Of a stretch of DNA of 64,000 bases, positions 24,810 through 37,628 are shown piece by piece. Under the pieces are notes generated by a model. That model worked only from the letters and a program-made list of their open reading frames with translations. It did no database searches and was not told the origin of the DNA. Every line of letters starts with the position of its first letter. Position 1 is the stretch's first letter. A program made the position numbers and the translations under genes. The DNA lies in NCBI RefSeq assembly GCF_007655135.1, contig NC_045131.1, positions 4,588,001 to 4,652,000 of the forward strand, read 5' to 3'. Source of the stretch: Punica granatum. Its lineage: Eukaryota; Streptophyta; Magnoliopsida; Myrtales; Lythraceae.

Positions 24810-25864
24810 CTTGTGAATTATACTCTCATGCTTCCTATAGGCATACATCAGCTTAGTAACTGTCATTTTGGACTCGATTTATTGTTTTTTGAGGATACTG
24901 TAGGGATTACCATGCCCCATCTTTGTAATGCTTAGTTTATCTTTTAATATAATCCGATCTTAGCCCCATAATTTACTAAAAAAAAATCATCTCTTTTATT
25001 TTTATATATTAGAAGGGTGATTAATAAAAACTAAATAAAGATCTCACCCAAAAAGTGAATAAATAAAGGGGTATATAAATTCTACCGATAAGAATTCAAT
25101 CTACAATATTGTAAATTATGATTCTAAATCAAAGATTTGTGCACCACACTGAGCCCTTTTCCTCAAAATATTCTTCGTTACATGTGCACTTAGTACAAGT
25201 GACTCTCCTAGAAAACATTGCATGAGAAATTTCTTTTTGCTAATTAATTAAAAAAATTAGTGGATATTGGAAACGTAAGATTATTTATTCGTGGCTCTCG
25301 AAATTAGGACGGCTAGCTTACAGTAAATGAAAGCGGTTGTGGGATCAAAAGGGCTCCGCTGCCTATTTATTAATCGAACTTTACGAATCTTTAAGAATTT
25401 TCGAAAGTCAACCTGCCTACATATACATGTCATATTTCAACAGCAAATTATTTACGATTATTTTTTGGCTTTGAATCTATGCAAGGAAACAAGGAAATAA
25501 GCACAAATTGACGTCACGACGTGTGGTTGTAATGGGAACATGCCATTATTCTCAGAAACTTGTTCAGCGTGTCCATAATTAAAATTTACCAATACCAGCA
25601 GCCCTAAAATCAACAAATAAATTATGTTCATTTATATTGCAAATTAATATGAATACCAGCAATTGGATGCTATCATCTACAGCTTGATTGTCACTAGTAA
25701 CTCCCCTTTTCCGTAAATTTGAAAGAAAAACAGAAATTGGAATTTTCGCTATTATTATTATAAAGTTAAAATGCAAACAGTTGTTAGCTATGACTCCGTG
25801 AATGGCAAGGGGACGATGCAAATGGGTTAAATTGAATCAAGAATTAAGTCTCTGGACCTTTAAG
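24810..25864. other. Upstream spacer of PDR copy 2, middle part
   Basis: Noncoding DNA collinear with about 4124-5157 of unit 1. The minus-strand frame shared at 4928-5131 and 25579-25821 shows no domain, and its length differs between copies. No gene is called. Confidence 0.55.
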
Positions 25865-25873
25865 TATATTCTT

Positions 25874-26165
25874 GGGTTAAATGCACTTTGCCTCCTGACT
25901 TATGAGATGAAATTTGGCAGAATGACCCTCACCTAATCCAAAAATAAGCGATGTGACTCCCATACCAAATTCCGGTCAAAATTCCGGCCAAAATAAGTTT
26001 TCCTTAATCAATTAATGTTGTAGCTCCGAGAAATCTCAGCTCCTAATTACGAAAACGAGGAATGGCTACTGAATAAAATAATTCATAATTTCAGATTCCT
26101 CAGAAAAAAAAAATCAATTTTGACTGATAAATTTGTAATTATGACTAATTTTATTTATCCACTAC

Positions 26166-26202
<37 letters not shown>

Positions 26203-26711
26203 TTTTTCTTTTTGCTGACTCGAATGTCCGAGTTTCACCCGGTTAATCATCGAGGCTCCGTGAATCCCTGACAATCTAATATAATATTATTTATTCGTCT
26301 AGTCTAAAATCTATCTAAATACTTTACTCTTAAGTCCTATGTATTTCTAAAATGTAAAATATGTGATAATCATATTCAAATGAAAAGTAGCATATCAACA
26401 AATTTATGCTTGCATGATAAATATAAATATAAATATATATTATCATATGTCGCAGAGTGTATCTCATAATTGATTTTCAGGGGCAGAGGTGAACGTTTGG
26501 AGTCACGGGGAAAAAGGAAGACCAATTGATGATCAGATTAAAGATAATCAATTTATGATAACTTCTTTTGGCCGAAATTTTGACCGAAATTTGATCCGGG
26601 AGTCACATCGCTTATTTTTGGATTAGGTGAGGGGGCACTTTGCCAAATTTCATAGGTCCGGGGCAAATCTAATTTCACCTCATAAGTCGGGAGGCAAAGT
26701 GCATTTAACCC
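25874..26711. mobile_element. Non-autonomous Mutator-like element, 838 bp
   Basis: Terminal inverted repeats begin GGGTTAAATGCACTTTGCC, and the reverse complement of the right end is nearly identical over more than 30 bp. A perfect 9-bp target duplication TATATTCTT flanks it (25865-25873 and 26712-26720), as expected of Mutator-like transposition. The interior has an (AT)n run (26168-26197) and no open transposase frame. It is absent from unit 1. Confidence 0.9.
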
Positions 26712-27144
26712 TATATTCTTTCTATAGTTTTGGCAGCTAATCGTTTATGGGATATAGAGTTTTTTTTTAAGTTCTTTATTATTAGTTTTTCTTTGATAAT
26801 GAAATGAGATCTTTATATATAAAATAATATATAAAATTCGCCTAAGAAAATAATATATAGAAATATATTAGAAAGGCACCAATTTTTACCCGTTAAAAAG
26901 GACATAAGGATTTTATTTTGGACTTAGGTAGTTGACTTTCAATACCGGAATCTAAGAAAACAGAGAGATCAACGATTCTCAAATTGCTATGATGACATGA
27001 AACTGAAAAAACAAAGAGGAAAAATCGAGAAAGGAGGTTTGATAAAGTGGCAATTAATGGAGAGAATCAAGAATAGGGATTGATATGATCTAGGAGATTA
27101 TGGAGAATCTCTTATATTTATGGGATGTTAATTGTTATGTAATA

Positions 27145-27976
27145 GGGTAAATTGTACTGGTGGTCCAAAATGTTTTACAAATGTTTCATTATGGTTCAAA
27201 AATTTTTTTTCGCTACATAATGGTACAAAATATTTTAAAGTTGTTTCATGATGGTACAAACCGTCAACTCGAGCTTGACGCCGTCAAGCCGACACTGACG
27301 TGGCTACTACGTGTCACCTCTTTGCTGACGTGGCCGAAAAATTTAAAATAATTCTAAATTTTTTTAAAACTTTTAAAAAAATTTTAAATTTTAATTTTTT
27401 TTAAAATTTAAAAAATTTAATATTAAATTTAAAATAATTTTAATATTAAATTTTAAATTTTTTATAAAAAATTTTAAATTATTTTTTAAAATAAAAAATT
27501 AAAAAAATTTTAAAAAAATTTAAATTTTTTTTAAAAAAATTAAAAATTTACATTTTTAAAAAATAATTAAAAATAATTTTTTATTTTTCCTGAATTTTTA
27601 CTCTTTTTTGTATTTTTTAATTTTTTTTGTATTTTTAAAAAAAATTAAAAAATTTAAATTTTTAAAAATAATTTTAAAAATTTCAAAATTTTTACTCTTT
27701 TTTGTATTTTTTTAATTATTATTTGTATTTTTTTGGACTTTTAAAATTTTTATTTTCTCTTAAATGACGTGGCACACTATGATTGGTTCAACATAACAAA
27801 AGTGACACATAGGACACGTCACGTCAGCAAAATGTTAACGGTGTTAGGGCCAATTGACGGTTTGTACCATCATGAAATAACTTTGAAACATTTTGTACCA
27901 TCATGTAGCGAAAAAACTTTTTTGGACCATAATGAAACATTTGTAAAATATTTTGGACCACCAGTGCAATTTACCC
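27145..27976. mobile_element. Non-autonomous Mutator-like element, 832 bp
   Basis: Long terminal inverted repeats (over 130 bp) start GGGTAAATTG(T/C)ACTGGTGG. A perfect 9-bp target duplication TATGTAATA lies at 27136-27144 and 27977-27985. Unit 1 keeps the unoccupied site with one TATGTAATA at 7549-7557. The centre (27340-27760) is extremely AT-rich and has no coding capacity. Confidence 0.95.
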
Positions 27977-28134
27977 TATGTAATATTATGTTTCTATATT
28001 GGTTGTAATCCTAATTCATAAATGAGAACAATCTCTACACAATTATGCGTGTGAGTGTTGTACAAATTATCCATATTTTTTAGCAATCATCCTCTCTTAA
28101 AATTAACAGGATCTATCAACTATATAATTTACTA

Positions 28135-28437
28135 TGTGTTTGGTTTTTAAGTTGAGTTGAGTTGAGTTTTGATTTGAATTGGTTTGTAATTATTGCATTA
28201 TTGAATTATGAAAAAAAAATGTGAAAAAGTAATGAATAGTTGAGAGAAAGTAATGATTGTGTTGTTGAATTGTGAAAAAGTAATAAATAGTTAAAAGAAT
28301 TTAATATTAAAAATTGAATTGAATAGTTAATTTTTTTTTAAAAAAATGAAAAAAGTAATAATTGTGTTGTTGAATTGAAGATAAGTGGAGTTGAGTTGAG
28401 TTGAGTAGAGTTGAAAATTTTTTAAAAACCAAACACA
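28135..28437. mobile_element. MITE-like element in the promoter region of PDR copy 2
   Basis: About 303 bp with short terminal inverted repeats TGTGTTTGGTTTTTAA and repeated GTTGAG blocks inside. It ends roughly 190 bp before the TATA box of PDR copy 2 and is missing at the matching place of unit 1. The family is related, in reverse orientation, to 5158-5340. No target duplication could be read, so the superfamily is open. Confidence 0.6.
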
Positions 28438-28623
28438 CCATCAAAAGGTTCTAGAAGGAATTCAGGACTTTGAATTAAAAGGAAAAAAATCAGAAAAGAT
28501 AAAAAAAAAAAAACAGAGAAAATCAACTTTGACACTTTAAAAATAAATTAAAAAAGGAAAGCCGTCACCGCTCGCGCTTCTTCAAGGAACACGCACACAC
28601 ACATATACACCCCCTTCTTCTTG

Positions 28624-28630
28624 TATAAAA
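28624..28630 (+). promoter_or_regulatory. Probable TATA box of PDR copy 2
   Basis: TATAAAA lies 197 bp upstream of the ATG, in the same context as copy 1 (7991-7997). Confidence 0.65.
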
Positions 28631-28820
28631 GCTTCACCTTTCTTTATCTTAATTCACTCTCATTTTTCCCCCTCACAACCTTAGCCCAAAGACGACAGCA
28701 AATCAAACTGTGTTCCTGTTCTTTCATTCTTTTTCATTTTTTTTCATTTTCTTTACATTTCTGGGTTGGCTCAAAGAGGAAACGGCCATAACACACTGCG
28801 AGAGCCAAAGAGGTCCCGTC

Positions 28821-31800
28821 ATGGATGGTGGGGACATATACAGGGCGAGCAACAGCCTGAGAAGGGCGGGCAGCACCTCCTCTGTATGGAGGAGCGGCGG
28901 GATGGACGCATTCTCGAGGTCCTCGATGGATGACGACGACGAGGAGGCCCTCAAATGGGCCGCCCTTGAGAAGCTCCCCACCTTCGACCGCCTCAGGAAA
29001 GGGATCCTCACGGCCTCCAATGGGGCTGGTAACGAGATCGACATCCACAACCTGGGCATCCACGAGCGACGTACCCTCATGGAGCGACTCATCAGGGTCA
29101 CCGAGGAGGATAATGAACGGTTCCTGCTGAAGCTCAAGGACCGTATCGACCGGTGAGAACATCTTCCGCTCCCAACTCATCTTCCGGAAGTGCTAGCTGA
29201 TGCATATGGTTGGAAGGATCACGTTAATTCGTCTGTAGTACATGCATATGCAGTTTCTCTTTTTTCTAGTGACGGACGGTGAATTAACGGAAGGAAAAAA
29301 TAAATAAATAAATAAATAAATAAAACGTTAGAAAATGACACGATCCCTTAAAATAGAAGAGCTCATGGTCCCACTTTAGTTAGTTTTTAGCTAAAGTTAC
29401 CGGCGGATTTTACCGTTCAAATAAAATGTGTTTGTGCTCTAGACCGGCTTTTTATGCTCCGTTGTTCTAAAACAACAGTTCTATGTTCTGATAAGACATG
29501 TAAACATAGCGCTGATTATGATTACGAGCTTTAATGAAGTTTAGTTTTGATCTTTATCGGTTTGTAATGTCTTTCGGGTGAATCTGTGTTTCCAGAGTCG
29601 GGATTGATCTTCCTACTATCGAAGTCAGATATGAACATCTGAGCGTGGAGGCAGAGGCCCATGTCGGAGGCAGAGCTCTGCCAACTTTCTTCAACTTCAC
29701 CGTCAACATAGTTGAGGTAAGAAAAGCATGAATATGTTTCTGAAATGCGATGACATCAGTGATCATGTCTGCGGGCTCGGGGTCATGAGACGTACGGTGG
29801 CTAATTCCATTTTCGTGAATGCATTGTGGTTTCAGGGATTCTTGAATTTCTTGCACATACTTCCCAGTAAGAAGAAGAGCATAACAATCCTTCAAGATGT
29901 TAGTGGAATCATCAAACCTTGCAGGTGGATAAAATCTTCAATGAAAATTCTTGATCTTAAATTCGGCTAAATATATAATAGAAAATTTGTTTTCATGAGC
30001 TAACTATTTATTCGTTAAACGTTATCTGCCTCTAATTGTGCAGAATGACCCTGCTACTGGGTCCTCCTAGTTCAGGAAAGACGACTCTCTTGTTGGCTAT
30101 GGCCGGGAAGCTTGACAAAGAATTAAAGGTCAACTATTATCTACCAAACTTCAATTACTCATTGTACTCTGATATCTAGAACAACGAAACGGCATATTAT
30201 TAATGTTCATTCTAAATGTGAATGTTTTTGTGTTGCTCAGACTAGTGGAAGGGTGATATACAACGGGCATGGGCTGAATGAGTTTGTGCCCCAAAGAACA
30301 GCTGCTTATATCAGCCAACACGACCTCCATATCGGAGAGATGACTGTCAGAGAGACTCTCACCTTCTCAGCTCGATGTCAGGGTGTCGGGACCCGATACG
30401 GTTGGTTTGCTGCTTCGTTGTTATAATTTTCTTGAGGACAATGAAAATTCCTGATTTTCTCAATCTTGCTTCTTTGGCCATTGCAGATATGTTGGCAGAG
30501 TTGTCGAGGAGGGAGAAGGCAGCAAATATAAAACCCAACCCAGACATCGACATTTACATGAAGGTAAGCACTTATTTGTTGAAATCTCGAAAAAGAAGTT
30601 ATATGATTTTGGTCAATAGAGACATTGTCTGTAATTTTGGTTTCTATATCCAGCGTAGTCATAATTTTCTATGTCCAATTTCACAGGCAGCAGCAACAGA
30701 AGGCCAAGAGGCCCATGTGGTTACAGATTACGTGCTTAAGGTAACTTTCTGAGAATTGACATCAATGTTTCTTCCTGCCTGCCTGACTTAAACGAAAACG
30801 GCTAAATTGTTTTCTGCACTATTTGGATTTTTCTGTTTGCAGATTTTGGGATTAGAGGTATGTGCAGATACTATGGTAGGAGATGAAATGCTGCGGGGTA
30901 TTTCTGGTGGGCAAAGGAAGCGTGTTACCACGGGTAAGAATTGAACAAACAAGAAAGCTAGTTCCAGTTTCCTGTCTAGCTTTTACACTACATAGTACAA
31001 CACTTCTCCGGTCCTTTGCAGGCGAAATGCTTGTCGGACCAGCAAAGGCGCTGTTTATGGATGAGATCTCAACTGGGCTCGACAGCTCTACGACTTACCA
31101 GATCGTGAACTCGCTCAAACAGATCGTTCACATCCTCCAGGGGACTGCTGTCATATCTCTGCTCCAGCCAGCTCCCGAAACTTACGATCTGTTTGATGAT
31201 ATTATCTTGATATCAGATGGTCAGATAGTGTATCAGGGTCCACGGGAACTGGTCCTAGAGTTCTTTGAGTCCATGGGATTCCAGTGCCCCAAGAGGAAAG
31301 GAGTCGCTGATTTCTTGCAGGAAGTAAGCTAAGACGCACCTTGCACTCGTGTCTCTAGCTATAAAGGCACAGAATGATTAAACCAAGATTCTATATGCTC
31401 TGCTTTTGATTTAAATAGGTGACATCCAGGAAGGATCAGCAGCAGTATTGGGCCCGGAGGGACGAGCCTTACAGTTTTGTGACGGTTCGGGAATTTGCTG
31501 AGGCATTTCAATCGTTCCATGTTGGAAGAAAGGTTGGGGATGAGCTGTCAACTCCGTTTGACCGAAGCAAGTGCCACCCCGCTGCTCTAGTGACCCAAAA
31601 GTACGGTATCGGGAAGAAAGAACTCTTGAAGGCTAACATCTCAAGAGAGTACTTGCTCATGAAGAGGAACTCATTTGTTTACATCTTCAAGCTTGTCCAA
31701 GTAAGAACTGAGTCGAAGATCTGGTTTATTTATTATGTCCATCGAGAAACTGGTAGATGAAAATGTGATATCATGTTCAATGACGACTTATTTGGCTTCT

Positions 31801-34800
31801 GCTTCCTGTTTCTTAGCTTGCGATTATGGCTTTAATTTCAATGACGCTCTTCTTGAGGACTGAGATGCACCGAGATTCCATAACCGACGGAGGGATTTAT
31901 ACCGGAGTACTGTTCTTCACAGTCACTATGATTATGTTCAACGGCATGTCTGAACTCTCAATGACAATCGCAAAGCTTCCTGTCTTCTACAAGCAAAGGG
32001 ATCTACTCTTCTACCCAGCGTGGTCTTACGCTCTCCCGACATGGATCCTAAAGATCCCCATTACGTTCGTGGAAGTGGGTGTATGCGTTTTCATTACTTA
32101 CTATGTGATCGGGTTCGATCCTAATGTAGGAAGGTGAGGAAGTACAAACAATTTCAGCTCTAATTGGCATTCTGTCGTTTTTTTTCTTCTGTTAAAAGAA
32201 ATTATATGAAAATGCATACATGTCTTATTTTCAGGTTGTTTAAGCAATACCTTCTTCTAATACTCGTCAATCAGATGGCTTCGGCTCTGTTCCGATTAAT
32301 TGGCGCGATGGGAAGGAACTTGATTGTTGCAAACACGTTTGGTTCATTTGCTTTGCTCACTCTCTTTGCCCTGGGTGGAGTAGTCCTCTCACGAGGTAAA
32401 GGCAAACGCATATAATTCTTAAACCATCAAACCCGAACTTCTTCCTCGAATTCGGTCCTCAACATTTCTACCTCAATTTGTAACAATCAGAGCAAGTGAA
32501 GAAATGGTGGATATGGGGCTACTGGGCATCACCCTTGATGTACGGGCAAAACGCGATTGTTGTGAACGAGTTCTTGGGGAAGAGTTGGAGCCATGTTAGT
32601 CTAGTTCTTCTCTTTTCACTTATTCTTTTCTGCGTAAAATTGATATCGTTGTTATTTGTCATATTCCTTAGATACCTCCGAACACAATGGAACCCCTTGG
32701 AATCCAAGTCCTAAAAGCCCGCGGCTTCTTCACTGATGCGTATTGGTACTGGATTGGAGTTGGGGCTTTGTTCGGATTTGTGATACTTTTCAATTTTGGA
32801 TTCTCGATAGCTCTGGCTTATCTTAACCGTAAGTAATCTCGTTCGGTTTATCCTATTTCAGTAGTACTATTTAGTGAAAATCTCTTGCAATTGAATATGC
32901 ACACAAAATTTTGCAGCATTTGGAAATTCCAAGACCATTAAATCAGACGATAACGAGGAAACTGCTAGAGGAGCCATCGAACTGTCAGTACCAGGAGGTG
33001 GATCTAGTCACAGACGGGGATCAGGTTAGATACCACACTTGCTTTCCTTGCACATCCATTGACGAATAAACTTTGCAATTTTTCTTATCAACGATTAGTA
33101 TTTTTAATTTCAGAAAATGTGGAGATTAGGAGGGGAAGCAGAAATTTGTCGAGGATTTCATCTGATAGGCCGGCTTTCAATACTAACGGGAGAAGAGGAA
33201 TGGTTCTTCCGTTCCAGCAGCACTCGATAACCTTCGATGAGATTAAATACTCTGTCGATATGCCAGAGGTAAGCTAGACCACCGAACTTCTGTGATTTAG
33301 AATGGTGCCCCGGATTAAGTATATGTTGAACTCTGGCCCGAATCAGTCTTCGAGTCATCGGAAAAGAAGAATTAACTTTTTAGAAGCAGTAACAGAATGG
33401 TGAACTTATTTCTTCCCGTGGAATCTCTGTGCAGGAAATGAGGAGTCAGGGTGTTAAGGAGGACAAACTGGTGCTCCTAAAGGAAGTGAGCGGCGCTTTC
33501 AGGCCGGGAGTTCTCACAGCTCTTATGGGCGTCAGTGGTGCCGGTAAGACTACCCTTATGGATGTCTTAGCAGGTAGAAAGACTGGAGGATACATAGAGG
33601 GCAATATCACAATTTCCGGGTATCCGAAAAAGCAGGAAACTTTTGCTCGGATTGCGGGTTACTGTGAGCAGAATGATATCCACTCTCCTCTCGTGACCGT
33701 GTATGAGTCCCTGCTTTACTCTGCCTGGCTTCGTCTTCCATCCGACGTCAACAGCGACACCCGAAAGGTTCGTACTTATTGCCGGAGCCTGATTTAGTTT
33801 AAACTGTCTTTCCATTGCTGTGACAAATGGTGAGAAAGTACAACAAGTACTAATATCAGATTGAATTTTGGGTTATTGCAGATGTTTATCGAGGAAGTGA
33901 TGGAACTTGTGGAGCTCAAACCATTGAGAAACGCAATGGTTGGCTTACCCGGCGTGAACGGCCTCTCCACAGAGCAACGGAAGAGGCTTACAATAGCGGT
34001 CGAATTGGTGGCAAACCCATCCATAATCTTCATGGATGAGCCCACCTCAGGACTTGATGCCAGAGCTGCTGCCATCGTAATGAGAACTGTCAGAAACACT
34101 GTGGACACAGGAAGAACGGTCGTCTGCACGATCCATCAGCCGAGTATCGATATCTTTGAAGCCTTTGATGAGGTGACAACTGACAGCATATCTCCATTTC
34201 TGGTGGATTATAGAGAATAAACCTTGTGCGACGAATTATTCCATCTAATTGGACTTTATATGGAATTGCAGCTTTTCTTGATGAAGCGAGGAGGGGAAGA
34301 AATATACGTTGGTCCATTGGGTCGTAACTCTAGTCAATTGATACAGTACTTCGAGGTAGGAATATATCATCAACCTAAAACCAACCAAAAAGAAAAAGTC
34401 GTTCAATTCTGTGATCAGTGCTGAATCATTCTCGTGTTCATTTTGATGTATCAGGGAATTGAAGGGGTTAGCCAGATTAAAGACGGATATAACCCGGCGA
34501 CATGGATGCTTGAAGTTACGACTAATGCACAAGAGATGGCTCTGGGAGTCGACTTTGCTGATTTGTATAAACGATCAGACTTGTACAGGTGAATTTTCCA
34601 GTTCAAAATTTACGCTAATCAAGCAAGTCTCGGACTGAACAGATGAAACTAAAATTTGTTGCAAAATTACTATTTTCAGGAGTAACAAGGCTCTGATCAA
34701 GGAACTTAGTGTACCTGCTCCCGGTTCTTCGGACCTCTACTTCCCGACACAGTATTCGCAATCATTGTTCACACAGTGCATGGCCTGTCTATGGAAGCAG

Positions 34801-35922
34801 AGCTGGTCTTACTGGAGGAACCCGCCCTACACAGCTGTTCGGTTCCTCTTCACAACCATCATCGCTCTTATGTTCGGGACAATGTTCTGGGACCTTGGAT
34901 CGCGAAGGTAACCTGTCTGTTACGGGCAATATATGCATACTTTCTCTATTCCCTCGAGGCTAATTAAAGTTCCATATCTTAATAACGGAATCCTACCATA
35001 TGATTTCCAGGAAAACGCAACAAGATCTAAACAATGCGATGGGCTCGATGTATGCTTCTGTTCTCTTCCTTGGTGTCCAGAACTGCTCGTCCGTGCAGCC
35101 TGTGGTGGCGGTTGAACGGACAGTATTCTATAGGGAAAGAGCTGCTGGAATGTACTCAGCCTTGCCATATGCTGTAGCACAGGTAAGAATAAATTGAAAT
35201 TCCTTGCCTTGTCCACAGGAAACCGAGCCGAAGAGTGACCAGCTAGGATTAATCCAGTCTCATCCAGCTCAATCATTTACATATCGACTAACAAAATCAA
35301 ATTCTTCATGCTCGCAGGTTCTGATCGAAATCCCCTACATCCTCGTACAAGCAGTGACATATGGAGTGCTAGTGTATGCGATGATGGGATTCGAGTGGAC
35401 CGTTGTGAAGTTCTTCTGGTTCCTCTTCTTCATGTACTTCACATTGCTCTACTTCACCTTCTATGGCATGATGGCAGTGGCTGTGACCCCGAACTACCAT
35501 ATAGCTTCCATAGTCTCTGGTGCCTTCTACGGGCTGTGGAATCTCTTCTCGGGATTCATCATCCCACGAACGGTATTTCGCCCTAAAAAACCACATAAAT
35601 ATTATTTGCCATTAATGATTTTGAACGAAATTTTAATTCCCAAAGCTCCTGTTCCAACCAACAGAGGATGCCGGTTTGGTGGAGGTGGTACTACTGGGCA
35701 TGCCCGGTTTCCTGGACCCTGTACGGACTAGTCGCATCGCAGTTTGGTGATATAAAGACGACCTTTGATGATGGCCAAAGCGTGGAAGCGTACGTTAGAG
35801 AGTATCTCGGATATAGACATGATTTCCTTGGAGTGGTTGCAGCTGTGGTGGTGGGATTCACCGTTCTATTTGCAGCTACATTTGCAATTTCGATCAAGGT
35901 GCTCAACTTCCAAAGGAGATAA
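28821..35922 (+). CDS. PDR-type ABCG transporter, copy 2 (24 exons, 1449 aa)
   Basis: Paralogue of 8193-15461 with every exon of identical length. Exons: 28821-29152, 29596-29716, 29836-29924, 30044-30128, 30241-30400, 30487-30563, 30687-30740, 30843-30933, 31022-31323, 31419-31700, 31817-32133, 32235-32395, 32491-32594, 32672-32828, 32917-33024, 33114-33268, 33435-33767, 33882-34172, 34272-34355, 34455-34588, 34680-34907, 35011-35182, 35318-35572, 35665-35922. All catalytic motifs of both nucleotide-binding domains are kept; Walker B of NBD1 reads LFMDE where copy 1 has LLMDE. Differences cluster in the loop of exon 10 ([11 protein letters not shown] against [11 protein letters not shown]), around the first membrane segments of exon 11 ([15 protein letters not shown] against [15 protein letters not shown]) and in the linker before NBD2. 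Both copies look functional. Substrate unknown. Confidence 0.95.
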
Positions 35923-36258
35923 GGAACCCGAATAGCTTGATACCGCTTAATAATTTAGTTGACTAGAACTAGAGATGCATGTTTTAAGAGCCTAGCTGTA
36001 TATTTTCCTTCTTAAATGTTCAATTAAGTTGTGTGATCTTATGTAGAAATTGTTCATCTTCTAACGAAGAAATTGAAGTGATTTTTTTGTTCTTACATAT
36101 ACGACTCCGCTGACATCGATTCATCCCAAGAAAAAAGAAGAAGAAAAGACAGACTGCGCACAGCTTTATCCTGGGATTTGGCCCATTAACCAAATGGGCT
36201 CGATCAGGCCCATCGAGAACACCAGTAGGTGGGCCTCAATGCTCACAAACACGATCCA

Positions 36259-36780
36259 ATAAAAGTAACATCCTACCAAGACGACGCTGTGGGTTGGATT
36301 GATTAAAACATATATATATATATATATCATCGTCCAGATCAAAAAGGAAAAACAATTGTTGTGCCACTGTCAAGAAATAATACAATTGTAATAAAATAAA
36401 AGCAACGAAAAATCTTGATAGGCTCGAAAATGACACGGATTACATCTTCTGAGGGAAAGATTACTACTGTGTAATTAGTTGTTAATTAGCTCATACATGT
36501 AGTGGTCCTGAAATTCACGAAAATGATGATCAGATGATACCTAGCTAGCCATTATGCATCATTATTTATTATTAAGGGGCTGATAATATATATATATATA
36601 TATCATTTAGCAAGTTGTAATTCAACATATATAGTTGTCTGCACACATAATGCATGATCAAGGGAAATTAGCAATTTGCGCAGGGCTACAAATTACACGT
36701 AAATTCACTGATTTCATTATTTTTGTTTACATCTATTCTTCTATCTGTCTACTCAATCATCTATAAAGTTTTGTTAAATA

Positions 36781-36832
<52 letters not shown>

Positions 36833-36982
36833 ACCTAAAAAAGATAAACAGATTGAGCAATGAATATTATTGTTTAGATCAATGATGATATTAACAATTC
36901 CTTTTCATTTTGGGAGACCAAGAAACTTGTCCCCAAATAATGAAAGAGCATAAAATAAAGAACTTTGATCTAAGCAATATTA

Positions 36983-37013
<31 letters not shown>

Positions 37014-37564
37014 TAAGGAGATTGCATTCGATTTGGTTTAATGATCTGATGATGAGAATCATTGTCGCTCGTCACATCATCGATGTATTGTCATTTAAGT
37101 AACCGAAAGATTCCTCCATACATATTTGTATGTATGCATGCGCCACATTATTTATACGTGTAGTTTATATGTGGCACGAACATATATCGTGTGGAGGTAC
37201 ACATACCTAACATCACACTTATAAATAATAATAATAATAATAATAAGATCACGTGCATAATTTCCCTTTATTTAAACATTTATATGGCTGGCTGTGAATC
37301 TGGAACCACGCGAAATCGGTACTCTCTAAAAATAAAAAGTTTGAGTACGTGTATATATATCAATAATAGGCGAAATGCCGCACATTTATATAAATTTGAA
37401 TATTATAATGAGCTGATAATTGATACAGACTCGTATGGTATATTTTATATGTTATCTTAATTATTATTTTTTTATTTTTAGAAGCGCTATTTGGTATGTT
37501 ATCTGCATGTATATATATAATCCTATCCCTCCCACATGATCAAAACAGAGTAATAATTACTTGT
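36259..37564. other. Spacer between PDR copy 2 and the dioxygenase cluster
   Basis: AT-rich single-copy DNA with simple repeats: (AT) runs near 36309-36327, 36587-36604 and 36986-37010, a (TC)n run and an (AAT)n run near 37223-37245. No gene is seen. Confidence 0.6.
36784..36827. repeat. (TC)22 microsatellite
   Basis: A perfect dinucleotide run of about 44 bp, likely polymorphic. Confidence 0.95.
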
Positions 37565-37571
37565 TATAAAA
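37565..37571 (+). promoter_or_regulatory. Possible TATA box of dioxygenase 1
   Basis: TATAAAA 58 bp upstream of the ATG at 37629. This implies a short leader of about 30 bases. Confidence 0.4.
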
Positions 37572-37628
37572 CCTAATTGCAACGCCGAACCATTACTTGC
37601 ATAGTGTTAGTAACTAAGGCAAATCATT

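Larger units (their letters stand above)
15784..36258. repeat. Tandem duplication unit 2 (enlarged by transposons)
   Basis: This is the second copy of the 15.2-kb unit, here 20.5 kb long. The growth comes from a Copia element (19615-24804), a TRIM-like element with a local duplication (17279-18145), two Mutator-like elements (25874-26711, 27145-27976) and a MITE-like element (28135-28437). These are partly offset by loss of a 1.8-kb block that unit 1 has at about 5586-7373. At the right edge the homology stops at CACGATCCA and single-copy DNA follows. Confidence 0.92.
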
